DNA of 64,000 nucleotides. Origin: Campylorhamphus procurvoides (lineage: Eukaryota > Chordata > Aves > Passeriformes > Dendrocolaptidae). Below are positions 40,639-51,595 of this stretch, one piece after another; the first letter of the stretch is position 1, and the number at the start of each line of letters is the position of its first letter. Made by a program: the position numbers and the translations under genes. Below the pieces are notes generated by a model. That model had not been told where the DNA came from, did not search any database, and worked only from the letters and a program-made list of their open reading frames with translations. Location: the NCBI GenBank assembly GCA_013396655.1, contig WBMV01005969.1, forward strand, positions 529,534 through 593,533. The letters are read 5' to 3'.

Positions 40639-41660
40639 ACACATTTTCTACAGATTTCATAGAATTGTAGCTGTCTCTATTCACACAATCCTATGAAATT
40701 GAAACTGAATTTATATTAAAGCTGGAGGAAAAGAATCTGAAAAATATTTCTGTATTTTTGGTATTTAACTGAGCTCATTTCTTGTTTGAGTTAACTCTGT
40801 TATATGTAAGTTCAGTCGAAGATTTTTGGAATTATTTGAAGCACCATCTAAAAGTGTAACCTTAGTGAAGAAATTGAGGCAGTAGCCAAAGGATGTAGCA
40901 GTAAATCAAGAAGGAACGCTAGCTCAGAAGAGCAACTGAAGGTAAGTTCTGGTATACAGCATCTACTGGCACCAAACACATAAAACAACAAAAGATAGAA
41001 TGTTGTCAGTTGGCAGAAGTGGTATTTAATAGACTAAATTATCATTTCACCTGAATTTACCCATATCACATCAGTCAAGCCCAGCATATTTTGTCTGGGG
41101 AAATTTGACATTTTATGACATGTGTTAAAATTCAGCATTAATTAAAATAATTTTTCAAATACCACTTTTTGTATGAAGCACATTTTGTAACAGATAATAT
41201 AATTAAATTATCCAAATTCTTGGAAATAGAAGCATATAGAACAGATGACTGTTTTAGTTCAAGTCTCTTCATTTTATACAAAAGAAAACAGCAGCAAATG
41301 TAGTAATGAAATTCTTTTAAGATGCAGGAGTTATGGCAGTAATGATAGTACTGTGCCTCAGTGACCATTCACCTCCATCAGCAAATGTCAACTGGAAATC
41401 TAATGGATAATGAGACAACTTTCATCCCCCAGCAACACAGATGAGAAAGCTGAACATCTTTACATGTATCCAAATGTGCTCTACATGATCACATGGATTT
41501 TTGACAAGCCAACCAACTGTTATGAAATTGTCAGAAAACAGAAAATTAATTATTCAACACAATCTGAAAGAGTTCGTCTTTGAAGGGTGACACTCATTTC
41601 TGCTGCATTACACAAAGGACCTTTCTTGGGGGGCAAAGACTCTGAGGGCGCTTTGTGGTG

Positions 41661-41731
41661 GAGTTTTTTCTGTTTATTTTTGGGTTTTGTTTTGTGGTGG
41701 TTTTTTTGTTTGTTTGTTTTGTTTTTGTTTG
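41661..41731 (+). repeat. T/G-rich low-complexity tract ending in (TTTG)n
   Basis: T and G dominate, with GTTTGTTTGTTTTG near 41708-41721. Frames on either strand here are compositional artefacts. Confidence 0.9.
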
Positions 41732-42311
41732 GCAAACAAATTACACAGACTGTAAGGACATTTGAATATTTTTATTTCTTGTCACCAATATTAAAATCCA
41801 GAAAACTGAATCAAAACTAATTCCTCCAGACTGGGAAAATTTTATTTTTGATTCTCCAAAGCTGAAATACCTTGGTAGCATTTAGTCATTAGTTTGCCAT
41901 TTCTGAAGTATTTCAGATTTTAGGTACACACTGATGAAAGTCAGGGCAATGGACAATTAGATTTCTAGTGGTATTACTGACAGGCCTTCTCCTCATATCA
42001 GACAGGCCAGGAAGGAGGGAAGAGTGAGGAGATCCTTTCTCCACCTGAGAGGACCTGAATCTGTATTATCCTCCTTCCAAAGCAGCAAGGGCCATAACAC
42101 AGCACAGATGACTCTGGGCAGATCCTCCATCTCTAGATGGAGACACTTCCACTTTATATTAAAGCACATTTGGAGCCCAGATGTTTCATGTCTTTGCCAG
42201 CCACCAACTACTCTATTCTCTCTATATGCCTCTTTTTCTACATAGGCCTCTTACAATGAACAGTATCAGAGACATTAAGAAAGCCTAATTCATAGTGTGT
42301 TAGGGAAGGAA

Positions 42312-42350
42312 CTCTTCAGTTCAACTCTTCAGTAAGTGCAGCTCTTCAGT
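42312..42350. repeat. three spaced copies of CTCTTCAGT
   Basis: The nonamer occurs at 42312-42320, 42325-42333 and 42342-42350, separated by 4 and 8 bases. Two copies share a longer AACTCTTCAGT/CAACTCTTCAGT context, suggesting slippage. Confidence 0.85.
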
Positions 42351-43219
42351 AACTGTACTTTAAAACTTCTCGAGAAGTTGGAGTGCAACATGCATCTTCA
42401 TTTCTCATCTGGATGATGTAGTCCTTTTCTTTGACTTGTTTGTCACATACATAAACACTTCTGTGTTGACACAATTTGTTTTGTAGATATGTCAATTATT
42501 AGTTTTTGATATTTTAAAACCAATTCTGCTAAAATTTCTTGGCAAATTCACACTGAACTGGTGTCCAGTTTCGGTATGCTTTGGTGACATCCTCCCAGAA
42601 TATTATTAATGAGTAATGTCAGTTCCTTTGCACCAAAACCGCTACCGTAATTCTAAATGATGGTAAACAAACTCTGTTAGTACACAGGATTTCTTAACAG
42701 AATATTACAGAAAGGTAGGAATACAAGAGGGATCTCTACAAACAAAAAACTGTACTGCATTATATTCCTACTATCCAGGTAAAGCTTTTTTTTCATTAGA
42801 ATACTTACAGAATTATTGCCACCCAGAACAAATCAGGAATTTATAACACTTCATTTCTATTTCTGCCTCCTTCAGAAAAATGATCATTCAAATAATCTTT
42901 CTTGATCAGTCATCTGCAGAATTAGTTGTTGGAAGCTACTCATAGACATAGTTAACTACTTAATGCAGTCTTATTTTTTGTTCTTTTGGAAATAATTTGA
43001 TCCAGTTTCTCTACTGTATTCTCTTGTGGCAAGTTAGGTGTCCTTCACAGCAATCTTCTCTTTTTCTGACAGGTTTTGGATAAACTAAACTGTAATGCAG
43101 TGTTCTGTTTCCTAAGCATTGAGTGGCATACTGTCCTCTTCAGTTCTTTGCAGGACATGATGATCTCCTTATAAAAAGAACTATACCCAGAATTGCTGCC
43201 ATACAAGAAGAGTAAAATA

Positions 43220-43992
43220 GAGTCTGCTTATGCAAGATTCTGCACCTGGGAAGGGGCAATCCTGGATGTACATACAGACCAGGGAAGGAGATGCTGGAAA
43301 GCAGTGCTATGGAGAGGGACCTGGGGGTCCTGGTCGATGGCAAGCTGAATCTGAGTCAGCAGTGCCCTGGCAGCCAGGAGGGCCAACCCTGTCCTGGCAG
43401 CATCCAGCAAAGCATCACCAGCCCATCAAGGGAGGGGATTGTCCCACTCTGCTCTGCACTGGGGTGGCCTCACCTTGAATATTGTGTGCAGTTTTGGGTG
43501 CCACAACATAAGGAAAATATTGAGCTCTTATAGAGTGTCCAAAGGAGGGCAAGAAAGATGGTGAAGGACCTGGAGGGGAAGCCGTGTAAGGAGTGGCTGA
43601 GGTCACTTGGTCTATTCAGCCTGGAGAAGAGGAGACTGAGGGGAGACCTCATTGCAGTTACAACTTCCTTGTGAGGGGCAGAGGAAGGGAAGGCATTGAT
43701 CTCTTCTCTGTGGTGACCAGGGACAGGACCTGAGGGAATGGCCTGAAGTTCTGTGAGGGGAGATTTAGGTTGGATGTTAGAAAGAGGTTCTTCTCCCAGA
43801 GGGTGGTTGGGCACTGGAACAGGCTTCCCAGAGAAGTGGTCACAGCACAAAGCCTGACAGAGTTCAAGAAGCATTTTGTACAATGCTCTGAGGCACGTAG
43901 TATGACTCTTGGGGATGGTGCTGTGGAGGGTTAAGGGCTGGACTTGATCCTTATGGCTTCCTTCCAACTCAGCATATTCTGTGACTCTGTGA
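43220..43992 (+). mobile_element. CR1 LINE 3' end with degenerate ORF2 C-terminus
   Basis: The left two thirds encode the C-terminal end of the CR1 reverse-transcriptase ORF: ERDLGVLVDGKL, then SREGIVPL, PHLEYCVQFWVPQ and ENIELL, with a stop in frame at the IELL position (TAG at 43531-43533) and further changes, so it is dead. Downstream come CTGGAGAAGAGGAGACTGAG, GAGGGTGGTTGGGCACTGGA, CAACTCAGCATATTCTGTGA and the terminal ATTCTGTGACTCTGTGA at 43976-43992, the CR1-type short terminal repeat that replaces a poly-A tail. The element is 5' truncated near 43220. Open frames here belong to the LINE and not to a host gene. Confidence 0.95.
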
Positions 43993-45436
43993 CCTTCCCA
44001 CCTGAAGCATTTTCTCCCAACTCATTGAGTCACAACCAAAATCAGCAGTCAGGTGATGAGTTTCTCTTAGACTAGACATCTCCAACACTTGCACTTTAAG
44101 CAAAATACCTAATTTTCTTTTTTTTAAAATATAATTTTATACATGCCATTTATCAAGCTGAGCTTGTCTGGAAAATGTTAAAAAAAATAAATAGAACAGC
44201 TCTATTTTTATTTCAAGAAATAAACAGAAGTAGCCACATATTTTTCTTCCTTTCGTTCAGTAGCAAAGTTACTACAGTAATCTAAACCAGTGCATAGAAA
44301 ATGTATTAATGCTTAATTTTAAGGATAATTAAGTTAACTTATGTTGTGTACATAAAAAGGTTTCATATACATTTTGCGGAAGAAATCATCAGGGAAAAAT
44401 ATTTTGTGTAATGAGTTGCCCTATATAGGAGAAAAACAGGTAAGAAACAAGGAGTCAAACTACCAAGTTTAGCATGAGTGTGAAAAAGAAAATACATTAT
44501 CGAAGCAGGAAGCAGCATCAGTCAGTGCCTGACAGTTTACAAACCTTTGGTTTATAATTGAAGTTTCTGAAGAAAAAGATGTTAGGGTGGATACGTAGTA
44601 ATTCAAAACCCACTGAACTGGAACATACCGAGTGTTCTTTTAAAATCAGCAACTGTATCTAGCTTTTAGAAACAAAAGATCTCTTACCAATAACTATCTT
44701 TAAAGAAGAAACTGAATTTCAGGTGTGTGTCATGATCTGCTTTGTTACCATAGAGTCACAGTTTCAGTGACAATATAGCCTGCTCTTAGTCCTATTTAAT
44801 TAACACCAAAATTAATATTGTCACAAATGGATATTGAATTTTTAGATTTCTTTCTTCTGAGAATTCACTGACTGCAGTTGTATCACAAGCATGGAAATGA
44901 CAAATTCATTCAGTAAGAGATTGAAACAAGTGCACTAATAGAGTAATGATATCTAAAATTTTCCACAGTGCCCCGACTAATTAAAGCACTTAACTTCAGA
45001 AATCCTATTGAAGAACCTACATCCCATCGGGCTTAAACAAGGCACAGTTTAGATTTTCAAATGTAGATAGATGATGAATATACTTTGTGTAAACCCCTAT
45101 ATGCTTGTGTTGATATGAAATCAGGATCTAGTCTCCTAAGACAGTCAGGCTCTACCAATGCTTACTTGAGTGCTACCAGGTACCCATGATTACCCAGTTC
45201 AAAGGACTTGATGGGACCGTGCTATGGTCTGGCCTTCGTATGTGCTTTCTTTTCACAGAGGCAAGAAGAACAGGAATATGGGAGAGAAGGGCTAACTTGC
45301 ACAGTTGCTTGCTATTAATTTGGGATCCAGTCAGGGCACATTCCAGGACTGAAAACTATTCCTACAACTTGTATTTAAACGTTTTGATTTTTCCTTTTTA
45401 AAAAGTATTTGGTGAGTGCACACATGTACTGATACG

Positions 45437-45442
45437 ATGATG
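45437..45442. repeat. target-site duplication, left copy (ATGATG)
   Basis: Six bases directly left of the solo LTR, identical to those at 45899-45904. They mark the integration site. Confidence 0.85.
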
Positions 45443-45898
45443 TGTCGCGATCCTTTTTTAGGGAAGAAGGGACTGGCACACTCTCAGAGGGTGAAACGAG
45501 AATGACCGTTTATTGAGGGTAACGGACAGCTTATATAGGGTCTGAGGGGAAGGTTCTGGAACATGGGCGGAGCATAACCATATAAGGGAATAGGTAGGCG
45601 GGGACTGCCATAAAAGGAAATTGTGCCAGTTGGCAACTGGGGTACAGAGAACCAATGAGGTACAGGGATGCATTTGAACATTTGGAAGATCCTATTATAT
45701 CTACTCTAATACATTAAGAACTATCAACTTATTTAACTAATAACATAAATTTTGTTCCTTTAAACAAGTCCGATATGTGGTGCCTGAGATAGGTTGTTTT
45801 TCCCGAAGTTATTCCCTCGTTCCTTGATGCGACAGTCCTTAGTGTTGTTAATCTTGGTGTGGTTAATCTTCCAATCCCTATATGATTTGGCTCCTTCA
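45443..45898 (-). mobile_element. solo LTR of an endogenous retrovirus (456 bp, minus orientation)
   Basis: On the minus strand the element begins TGAAGGAGCC and ends GGATCGCGACA, so it has TG...CA ends. It is flanked by a perfect 6-bp target-site duplication, ATGATG, at 45437-45442 and 45899-45904. Inside, a TATATAA box (plus 45531-45537) stands 16 bp upstream of an AATAAA polyadenylation signal (plus 45509-45514), which is the compact promoter/R arrangement of retroviral LTRs. No internal gag, pol or env sequence lies next to it, so it is the product of recombination between two LTRs. A 6-bp duplication fits alpha- or betaretrovirus-like (ERVK class) elements. Family name not assigned. Confidence 0.9.
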
Positions 45899-45904
45899 AT
45901 GATG
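45899..45904. repeat. target-site duplication, right copy (ATGATG)
   Basis: Six bases directly right of the solo LTR, identical to those at 45437-45442. Confidence 0.85.
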
Positions 45905-47306
45905 AGCAACTTAATGTAGGCTTAAGAAATCTAAACACTTTCCATTAGCAAAAAAACACAATCCCAGGACAAATCCTATTCTGTTTTCAGGAGCTTTCCT
46001 TCTGTTTTGGATGCTCTTTCACAGGCCTGAAGATTTCCTTTGAGGAGAAGCAAAACTAGAGACCTAGACCTACCAGTAGAAATTCTTCACTAACATTAGC
46101 TTTGCTCTGAGCACATTTAAACTATATACATTTCAATGACCTTCTGAATCTTGTTCCTGTGACAGTCACAGCAAGAGAGAGAGAACTTGATAGTACAATT
46201 TTTGGTAGATGGGGATCCAAAATGCAATCAGAAGACACAGAAGTTTTATGTGTGATTGCTGCTCCTAGACCCTGATGAATCCTGTGAGAGGCCATTGACT
46301 GTTCTGTGGGAACACAGCCCTTCTTTCTCCCTAAAAGAACAATACAGCAGAAACTCTGCTAAGAGTTTGCCATGGAATTTCCATTTCTCCATGCAAGATT
46401 TTCCTGTTCAGGATTAATCTGGACAGTTTATGGCTTCTTAACTGAGCTTTAACTTATGTTCAAAAGCATGTGAATGCTCTCTTGGGTGGAATAGCAGTCT
46501 GCTGGAGGATATGAAATATTTCCTCAATGGAGGCATTTACCAAAACCTCTGTAGGACTTCCATGAATCCGTGAAAGCCAAGTCTTCTGAAAATTTTTGTG
46601 TTAATTTATATAGATGTTTTTTAAAAAGGAGTCATGGAATCCCATACCTCCTATACATTAATTTTCCATCCAGCAGAATAACTTTGGCCATCTTGTACTG
46701 CAGTGAAAGCCACCTCTGTAAGCACAGTGTAACTGAACAAGAACTAGCATAATGGAAAGTTTCATTTCCAAAATATAATAAAGTTGCAGGAATAGTGAAG
46801 GAAGTGAACATTACCTGCACTCATGGTACACTCATTTATGCCTTTACTAATATGAATTTGTGTTTTCCTTTTATGCTGCTGTTTAAATAAGTGAAATCTA
46901 CCACAGCATTTAAAAGTGGATTAAAATCTTTCTTTTGTTTCCACTTTTGAGTCTTTTACAAAATAATTATGTTTTAAAATATTTCTATGACAATTATTTA
47001 TGATGGATAATACTATGCATGGGCCTAGTCCGATTCCCACTTAACTCAGTGGAAAGATTCCTTTGATGTTGGTGGGAGCTGGATCAGGCGATTGATACGT
47101 CTTGCTGTGTATATATATTAGAATACAAAATTGTTAATGATCCATAAATTAACAAAGATATTACTACCATCTGATTTTCCACTCTAGATATATTACCTAA
47201 ATCAAGTAGTTCCATAAGCATAATGGAGTGTAATTTTGCATGATTTGTATGTGAGGGTGAATTTCTGTGTGGATTCTCTTATGCCTAACTATGATTGCAC
47301 TCCTAC

Positions 47307-47934
47307 TGCAGCCATTGCTGCCAGGACAGCAATGTCTGTACCCCCATGGACTGGGGATGATATGGCTGACCATTTCCACACAGAAGCCCTCACAGTGCTG
47401 TGCTTTGCATTGGTAGCTAGAAGGGTGTTGATAACACACCAATGTTCTCGCTACTGCTGAGCAGCACTGACACAGGATCAGCACTGACACAGCATCAGCA
47501 CTGTGATAACCCTTCCCCAGTCGAGGGCAAGATCCTGGGAGGGAACACAGCCAGGCCAGCCAACCCAAATTAACTGGAGGGTTATTCCATACCATATGAT
47601 GTCAGCTCAGATACAAGAGCTAAGGAAAGGAGCAGGAAGGGGCGTCATTTATTGTTTCCAATGGCTGCCTGCTAAGAAACCATTACATGTGCTGATACCC
47701 TGCTTCTTGGGAAGTGGCCAGTCACCACTGCCGATGGGAAGTAGAGAATAAACTTTGTTGGTTTTTGTTTTGCTCTCGTGCAAGCAAGATTTTGCTTTTT
47801 GCTTTAGTAAACTGACTTATCCCAACCCATGAGTAGTTTTCCTTCTTATTCTCTCTCCTCTTTTTGGGCTGGGAAGGGGAGTGACAGGGCAGCTGGGTGG
47901 GCATCTAGCATTCAGCCAAGGTCAACCCACTACA
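47307..47934 (+). mobile_element. ERVL-type solo LTR (plus orientation)
   Basis: The sequence carries blocks I recognise from widespread bird ERVL-type LTRs: AGAAGGGTGTTGATAACACA, CTACTGCTGAGCAGCACTGA, GGGAACACAGCCAGG, GGTTATTCCATACCATATGA, CTGCCGATGGGAAGT, and near the end TTATCCCAACCCATGAGTAG and GGTCAACCCACTACA. An AATAAA lies at 47747-47752. The right end at CACTACA (47934) is firm. The left end is less sure: a TG start at 47307 is preceded by CCTAC, against CCTCC after the right end, a 5-bp target duplication with one mismatch; the true start may be up to about 70 bp further left. No internal retroviral genes adjoin it. Confidence 0.85.
47462..47503 (+). repeat. 17-bp tandem repeat inside the ERVL-type LTR
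   Basis: The unit CAGCACTGACACAGSAT occurs twice in a row followed by a partial third copy (CAGCACTG). It lies in the likely U3 part of the LTR and looks like a local duplication private to this copy. Confidence 0.85.
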
Positions 47935-49730
47935 CCTCCCAATGTCCAAGTCCAGTTATTTTTCATGAGACTTGTAGGAAATGTAGACAGATGAGTCTTC
48001 TAGCTCCCTGTTGAATTTGGGCAAAAGTAGGTAACAGATTTACTAGGGGCTGGCAGATAGGTGACGAGAAGGCTTGCAAATGCTACGGTTGCAAGCCACA
48101 TTCCTGGGGAAACAGGACTAAAAGTAGAGAAGTGCACACGCTGGACTTTGTATCATCAGACTTTGATAATATGCTAAAGGAACAGTTAATAAGAAACCAC
48201 AAATGTAGATTTAAAAGGAACAAGAAGTAATCTAAGTTTTAATAAACAACACAGGAAGCTTGGCTATCCCTATAAGTACAGCTCAGCATTACACACCCTC
48301 ATGACTTCCCACGGGAGGCATCTTGTTCCACTGAGACCCCAATGCCTCCTGGAGCTTCCCAGCATACAGTTGGTATTTGAAATATTTATGGTACTGCTAC
48401 ATGCCTTTGGGAGCAGTTGACTCCATCAAGAATTAAGACTTGCTTTGTAAGCCGGAGCAGAACGGGAACATACCTTGGCTGGGTTCCCTCTGCACTCTGG
48501 TAAGCAAAATAGGGAATGATTTTACTTAATTTCTGGGGAATGCACTTCTAAGAACAAGGAAAGAGTCCTTAACAAGCCAGAAAAGGGAAATGAAGAATTC
48601 ATAGTTTTAGACCTTGTGGTCTTTTTTCATTCTTCTTCATTCTTTCCATCCTTCAAGACTGCATTTTCAAAAAGACTGTTGCAGAAGCAGTAAGAAGCAT
48701 ACTGGGTCAAACTGACCATTGCAATTGACCTTGCTTCAGTTATTCTGGGAGGAATTTGATCCTTACAGTTTTTTAAATGAATTGCATTAATAATTAATAA
48801 TTGAGAATATATTATAACATTCCATAAATATAAAAGCCTAAATTCCAACTTATTTCTCCATTATGGAGTAAATAATATTGAAATTGATTAATTTTAGATG
48901 GAATTAGTACTACTATTCAAAGTTAACATTGCATAGTTCTTTTCATTACAATAGCCTATATCTTTGCCAGTGTCAACATTTTTTTTTACATTTATCCTCT
49001 CTTCCAAGCAGATTTTATACTTTCACTTAAATTCAAAAGAAAAATAATGAATAAAGGTAAAGAAGTATCCGTGCAAATATTCAGTCATCTTCTCAAAAAT
49101 CAGTGTTTTGTAATAAGATAATTTTGGAAGACAGAAGGAACAATCCTGAAATAAGGCAGATGAATGTACCAAACTAAGGAACATCCAGGGGGAATTGTCC
49201 AAATTGTAAACCTTTGAAACATAATTTCTATGTCATCAGTAGAATTGAAGACTTACTGGTAAAAGTCTCAAAACTTGCATTTGATCTTTCTGACTAAACT
49301 CTCCAAGTGGGTGTCATTAATTTTGTGCATGTTGTGTAATCTTCATTTTGCTAATTTATATGCCTAATTAATGCCATATTCCTCTCCACCATTTAGAGTT
49401 TGAGACAGTGGATGAAGCAAAAGAGATAGACAGAAAGAATGAAATGCTCTCTTTTACTTGATTTTGCCCAAGTGAGACCTGAAGAAGCTTTACTTTGCCA
49501 GGAACTTTTGTGTACTGTAGAACAAGACTGTTATAGTGCACATGTTCAAGTAGGTCAAATCAAAGTTATTTTAATCATGACATCTTATCATTTTGCTTCT
49601 TTAGCATTCTTTTAAGACCATTTTTAATTTGGAATCAAGTGTATCTGCTTGCTTTACAGTCTTCTACTTCAGTTAATAGACCATAATTTACCTATGACAT
49701 ACATTTTAAGGTTCATCTATTGTCCTCTAG

Positions 49731-49791
49731 AGGATGTTAGAACTTATGATGCTCTTGGGAGCGACTCATATCCTACTGGCTGCTCAAGATG
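49731..49791 (+). other. candidate leader exon with signal-peptide-like ORF (unconfirmed)
   Basis: A pyrimidine-rich acceptor (TTGTCCTCTAG, ending 49730) is followed three bases later by an ATG at 49734. Nineteen codons read MLELMMLLGATHILLAAQD, a short hydrophobic leader, and then the frame meets a near-consensus donor GTAAGT at 49792-49797, leaving one base over (phase 1). Leader exons of many secreted and immunoglobulin-superfamily proteins end in phase 1. I do not recognise the peptide, and no downstream exon can be identified, so this may be chance: a 61-bp match of this kind is not rare in 34 kb. Confidence 0.25.
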
Positions 49792-51570
49792 GTAAGTTTT
49801 CAAAACTTTAAGTATGTCAGTGGTTTACATGCAAATCTTTTTCTGGTCATGAAATGAAAAATGCAGAATTTTATATCCTAAGTGGTTTATTTTTCATCTA
49901 GTAGTGTATCATCTTATAAAATTGCTGCCATATTTTTCTGACTACATATCTATCCTGTCACAGACTTCCTCTCAAAATATTTTTTTGTGTGGGGTTTCCA
50001 CAAGTGAATGTTTAGAGAGTTTGAAATGAACACTGCACACTCTGCCATGTAGGTGGTATCCAAAAATCTCTTCCAAATTTAGTTATATGTTTTGTAGCAC
50101 CTGTTTCACAAGTTCTTGGCACCTGCTCTCCTTATGGGACTAGTAACATTTACTTCAGTAAGGATAACATTCAGTTCAGTATTTGTTGATAGTCCCACAC
50201 AACATCAACAGCAATACTACCAAAAGAAACAAACATCAGAATAGATGAGCATGGCATACTGGATCCACAAATCCTGCTTTTTTTTAATGCTGTGGCTATT
50301 TCTATTAGACTTAGAAGTTTACTTCTCTGAGTTAAGTGTGAAGGATGCAAAAGCTATACTTCCCTCCATGCTTCTGGTAAAAACAACAGGAGACAGAGAG
50401 AAGGTTTGCAAAGTATGGCATTCACAGATGCATTATGCGATCCTACAACATTTATTTTTTTTGGTACCATAACATGCAGATGAATTGGGAAAAGGCCAGG
50501 GACACCCTTGTACAGTCTACCTGTGCAACTGTGGAGCTCAGTGCAGCTCAGGTCTGCACTGGAGAGTGCTTTGTTTGCCGTGGCTTCATCAGGCTGTGAA
50601 AATCTATCCTTAGCCACTGACAGTATACTGAGTAGCAGCATTTGAGGCTTAGCAATCAGCTGTGTTAATGGAGTATTGCAACCCTTACAGGGACAAGGAC
50701 TGCACACAGGAGTGTTTGTGCTTGGCTATTGTGGTCACTTACATGATCAGAAAAGTTTATGTGGAAATTATCACTTAGAAGCCTATCTTCTGCTTACAAA
50801 ATGCTCACAATGCAATGGTGGCTACAAATTAAGCCTTCTGATTTTATATTACAGTGTTTCACAATAAATACATATTATGCTCCTGGGCAAACTTTGATTT
50901 ATGAGACCTTTGAGATGTAAATTTTGAGATTCTTTTAGCTTACCAGAGCAGAATATAAATTTTTAACATATTTAAGAAACAGGGACAGAAATTTAAACTT
51001 TGCTGGTACATACTTGAACATACTGTCAGTCTATATTATTTAAACCCAAAACTGCTGTAAAAATACCAGTAATCCTGAAATTGTTTCCTATTATTTCAAT
51101 TAAAAATGAATATAAACAACGTAGCATTTTTGATAAGCATTTTAAAGCACTTTACAAAATAGGTCAAGATAATAATAACAGAGAAACTGAAGAGTAAGAA
51201 ATTAAGAAAAAGAAAAAAAAATCCAAACAAATGATTTTCAGTGTTACCAGTAAGTAACACAAGTAGTACATGCACCCAGTATGGGGCACAAAGGGACGAA
51301 GAGGCAGGTGGTTGTGTTGATCTTGTTTTATAGCCCACTGCAATGCTAAAAACTGGGCAATGTAACCTGCTATGGAGGAGGGAAGCAACATGTGCACTAC
51401 CCCTTTCTTGCCCTCTCATCTCAGGATGAAAACCTGGAAAAAGTGCTCTGTACTTGCTTTTTAAAGGCATAGTCTAGTCCTTAGCATAAAGTCTGAAATG
51501 AAAATACTTTGCTGAAGTAATATTGGCTTCTCAGGTAAAGTTAGTTTACTACATCTTAACCCCCTTTTCA

Positions 51571-51595
51571 GCCCCCTTCCCCCTCCCCCCCCCCA
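51571..51595 (+). repeat. C-rich low-complexity tract
   Basis: Runs of C separated by TT, ending in eleven or so consecutive C residues (one T earlier) just before AATTTATC. Similar shorter C runs occur at 22572-22580 and 37791-37799. Confidence 0.85.

Larger units (their letters stand above)
29801..43219. other. sequence upstream of CRIM1, no gene seen
   Basis: Ordinary AT-rich sequence. Beyond the AT-rich block at 37861-38600, the poly-T tract, the pentamer array, the T/G-rich tract and the triple nonamer at 42312-42350, I see no recognisable coding exon, RNA gene or named transposon. A donor-like CAGGTGGGT at 29832-29840 faces away from CRIM1 and could belong to a divergent transcript. 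Confidence 0.75.
43993..47306. other. intergenic sequence around the solo LTR
   Basis: Apart from the solo LTR at 45443-45898 and its target duplication, this stretch is AT-rich unique-looking sequence. No coding gene, internal retroviral sequence or RNA gene was recognised. Confidence 0.75.

Noticed and set aside
43291..43533. 80-codon frame with a clear protein pattern
   Set aside because: It is the C-terminal part of the CR1 retrotransposon ORF, not a host gene.
45443..45971. Longer LTR ending at AGGACA (45971)
   Set aside because: TGTC...GACA ends match, but the flanks show no target duplication, whereas an end at 45898 gives an exact 6-bp ATGATG duplication.
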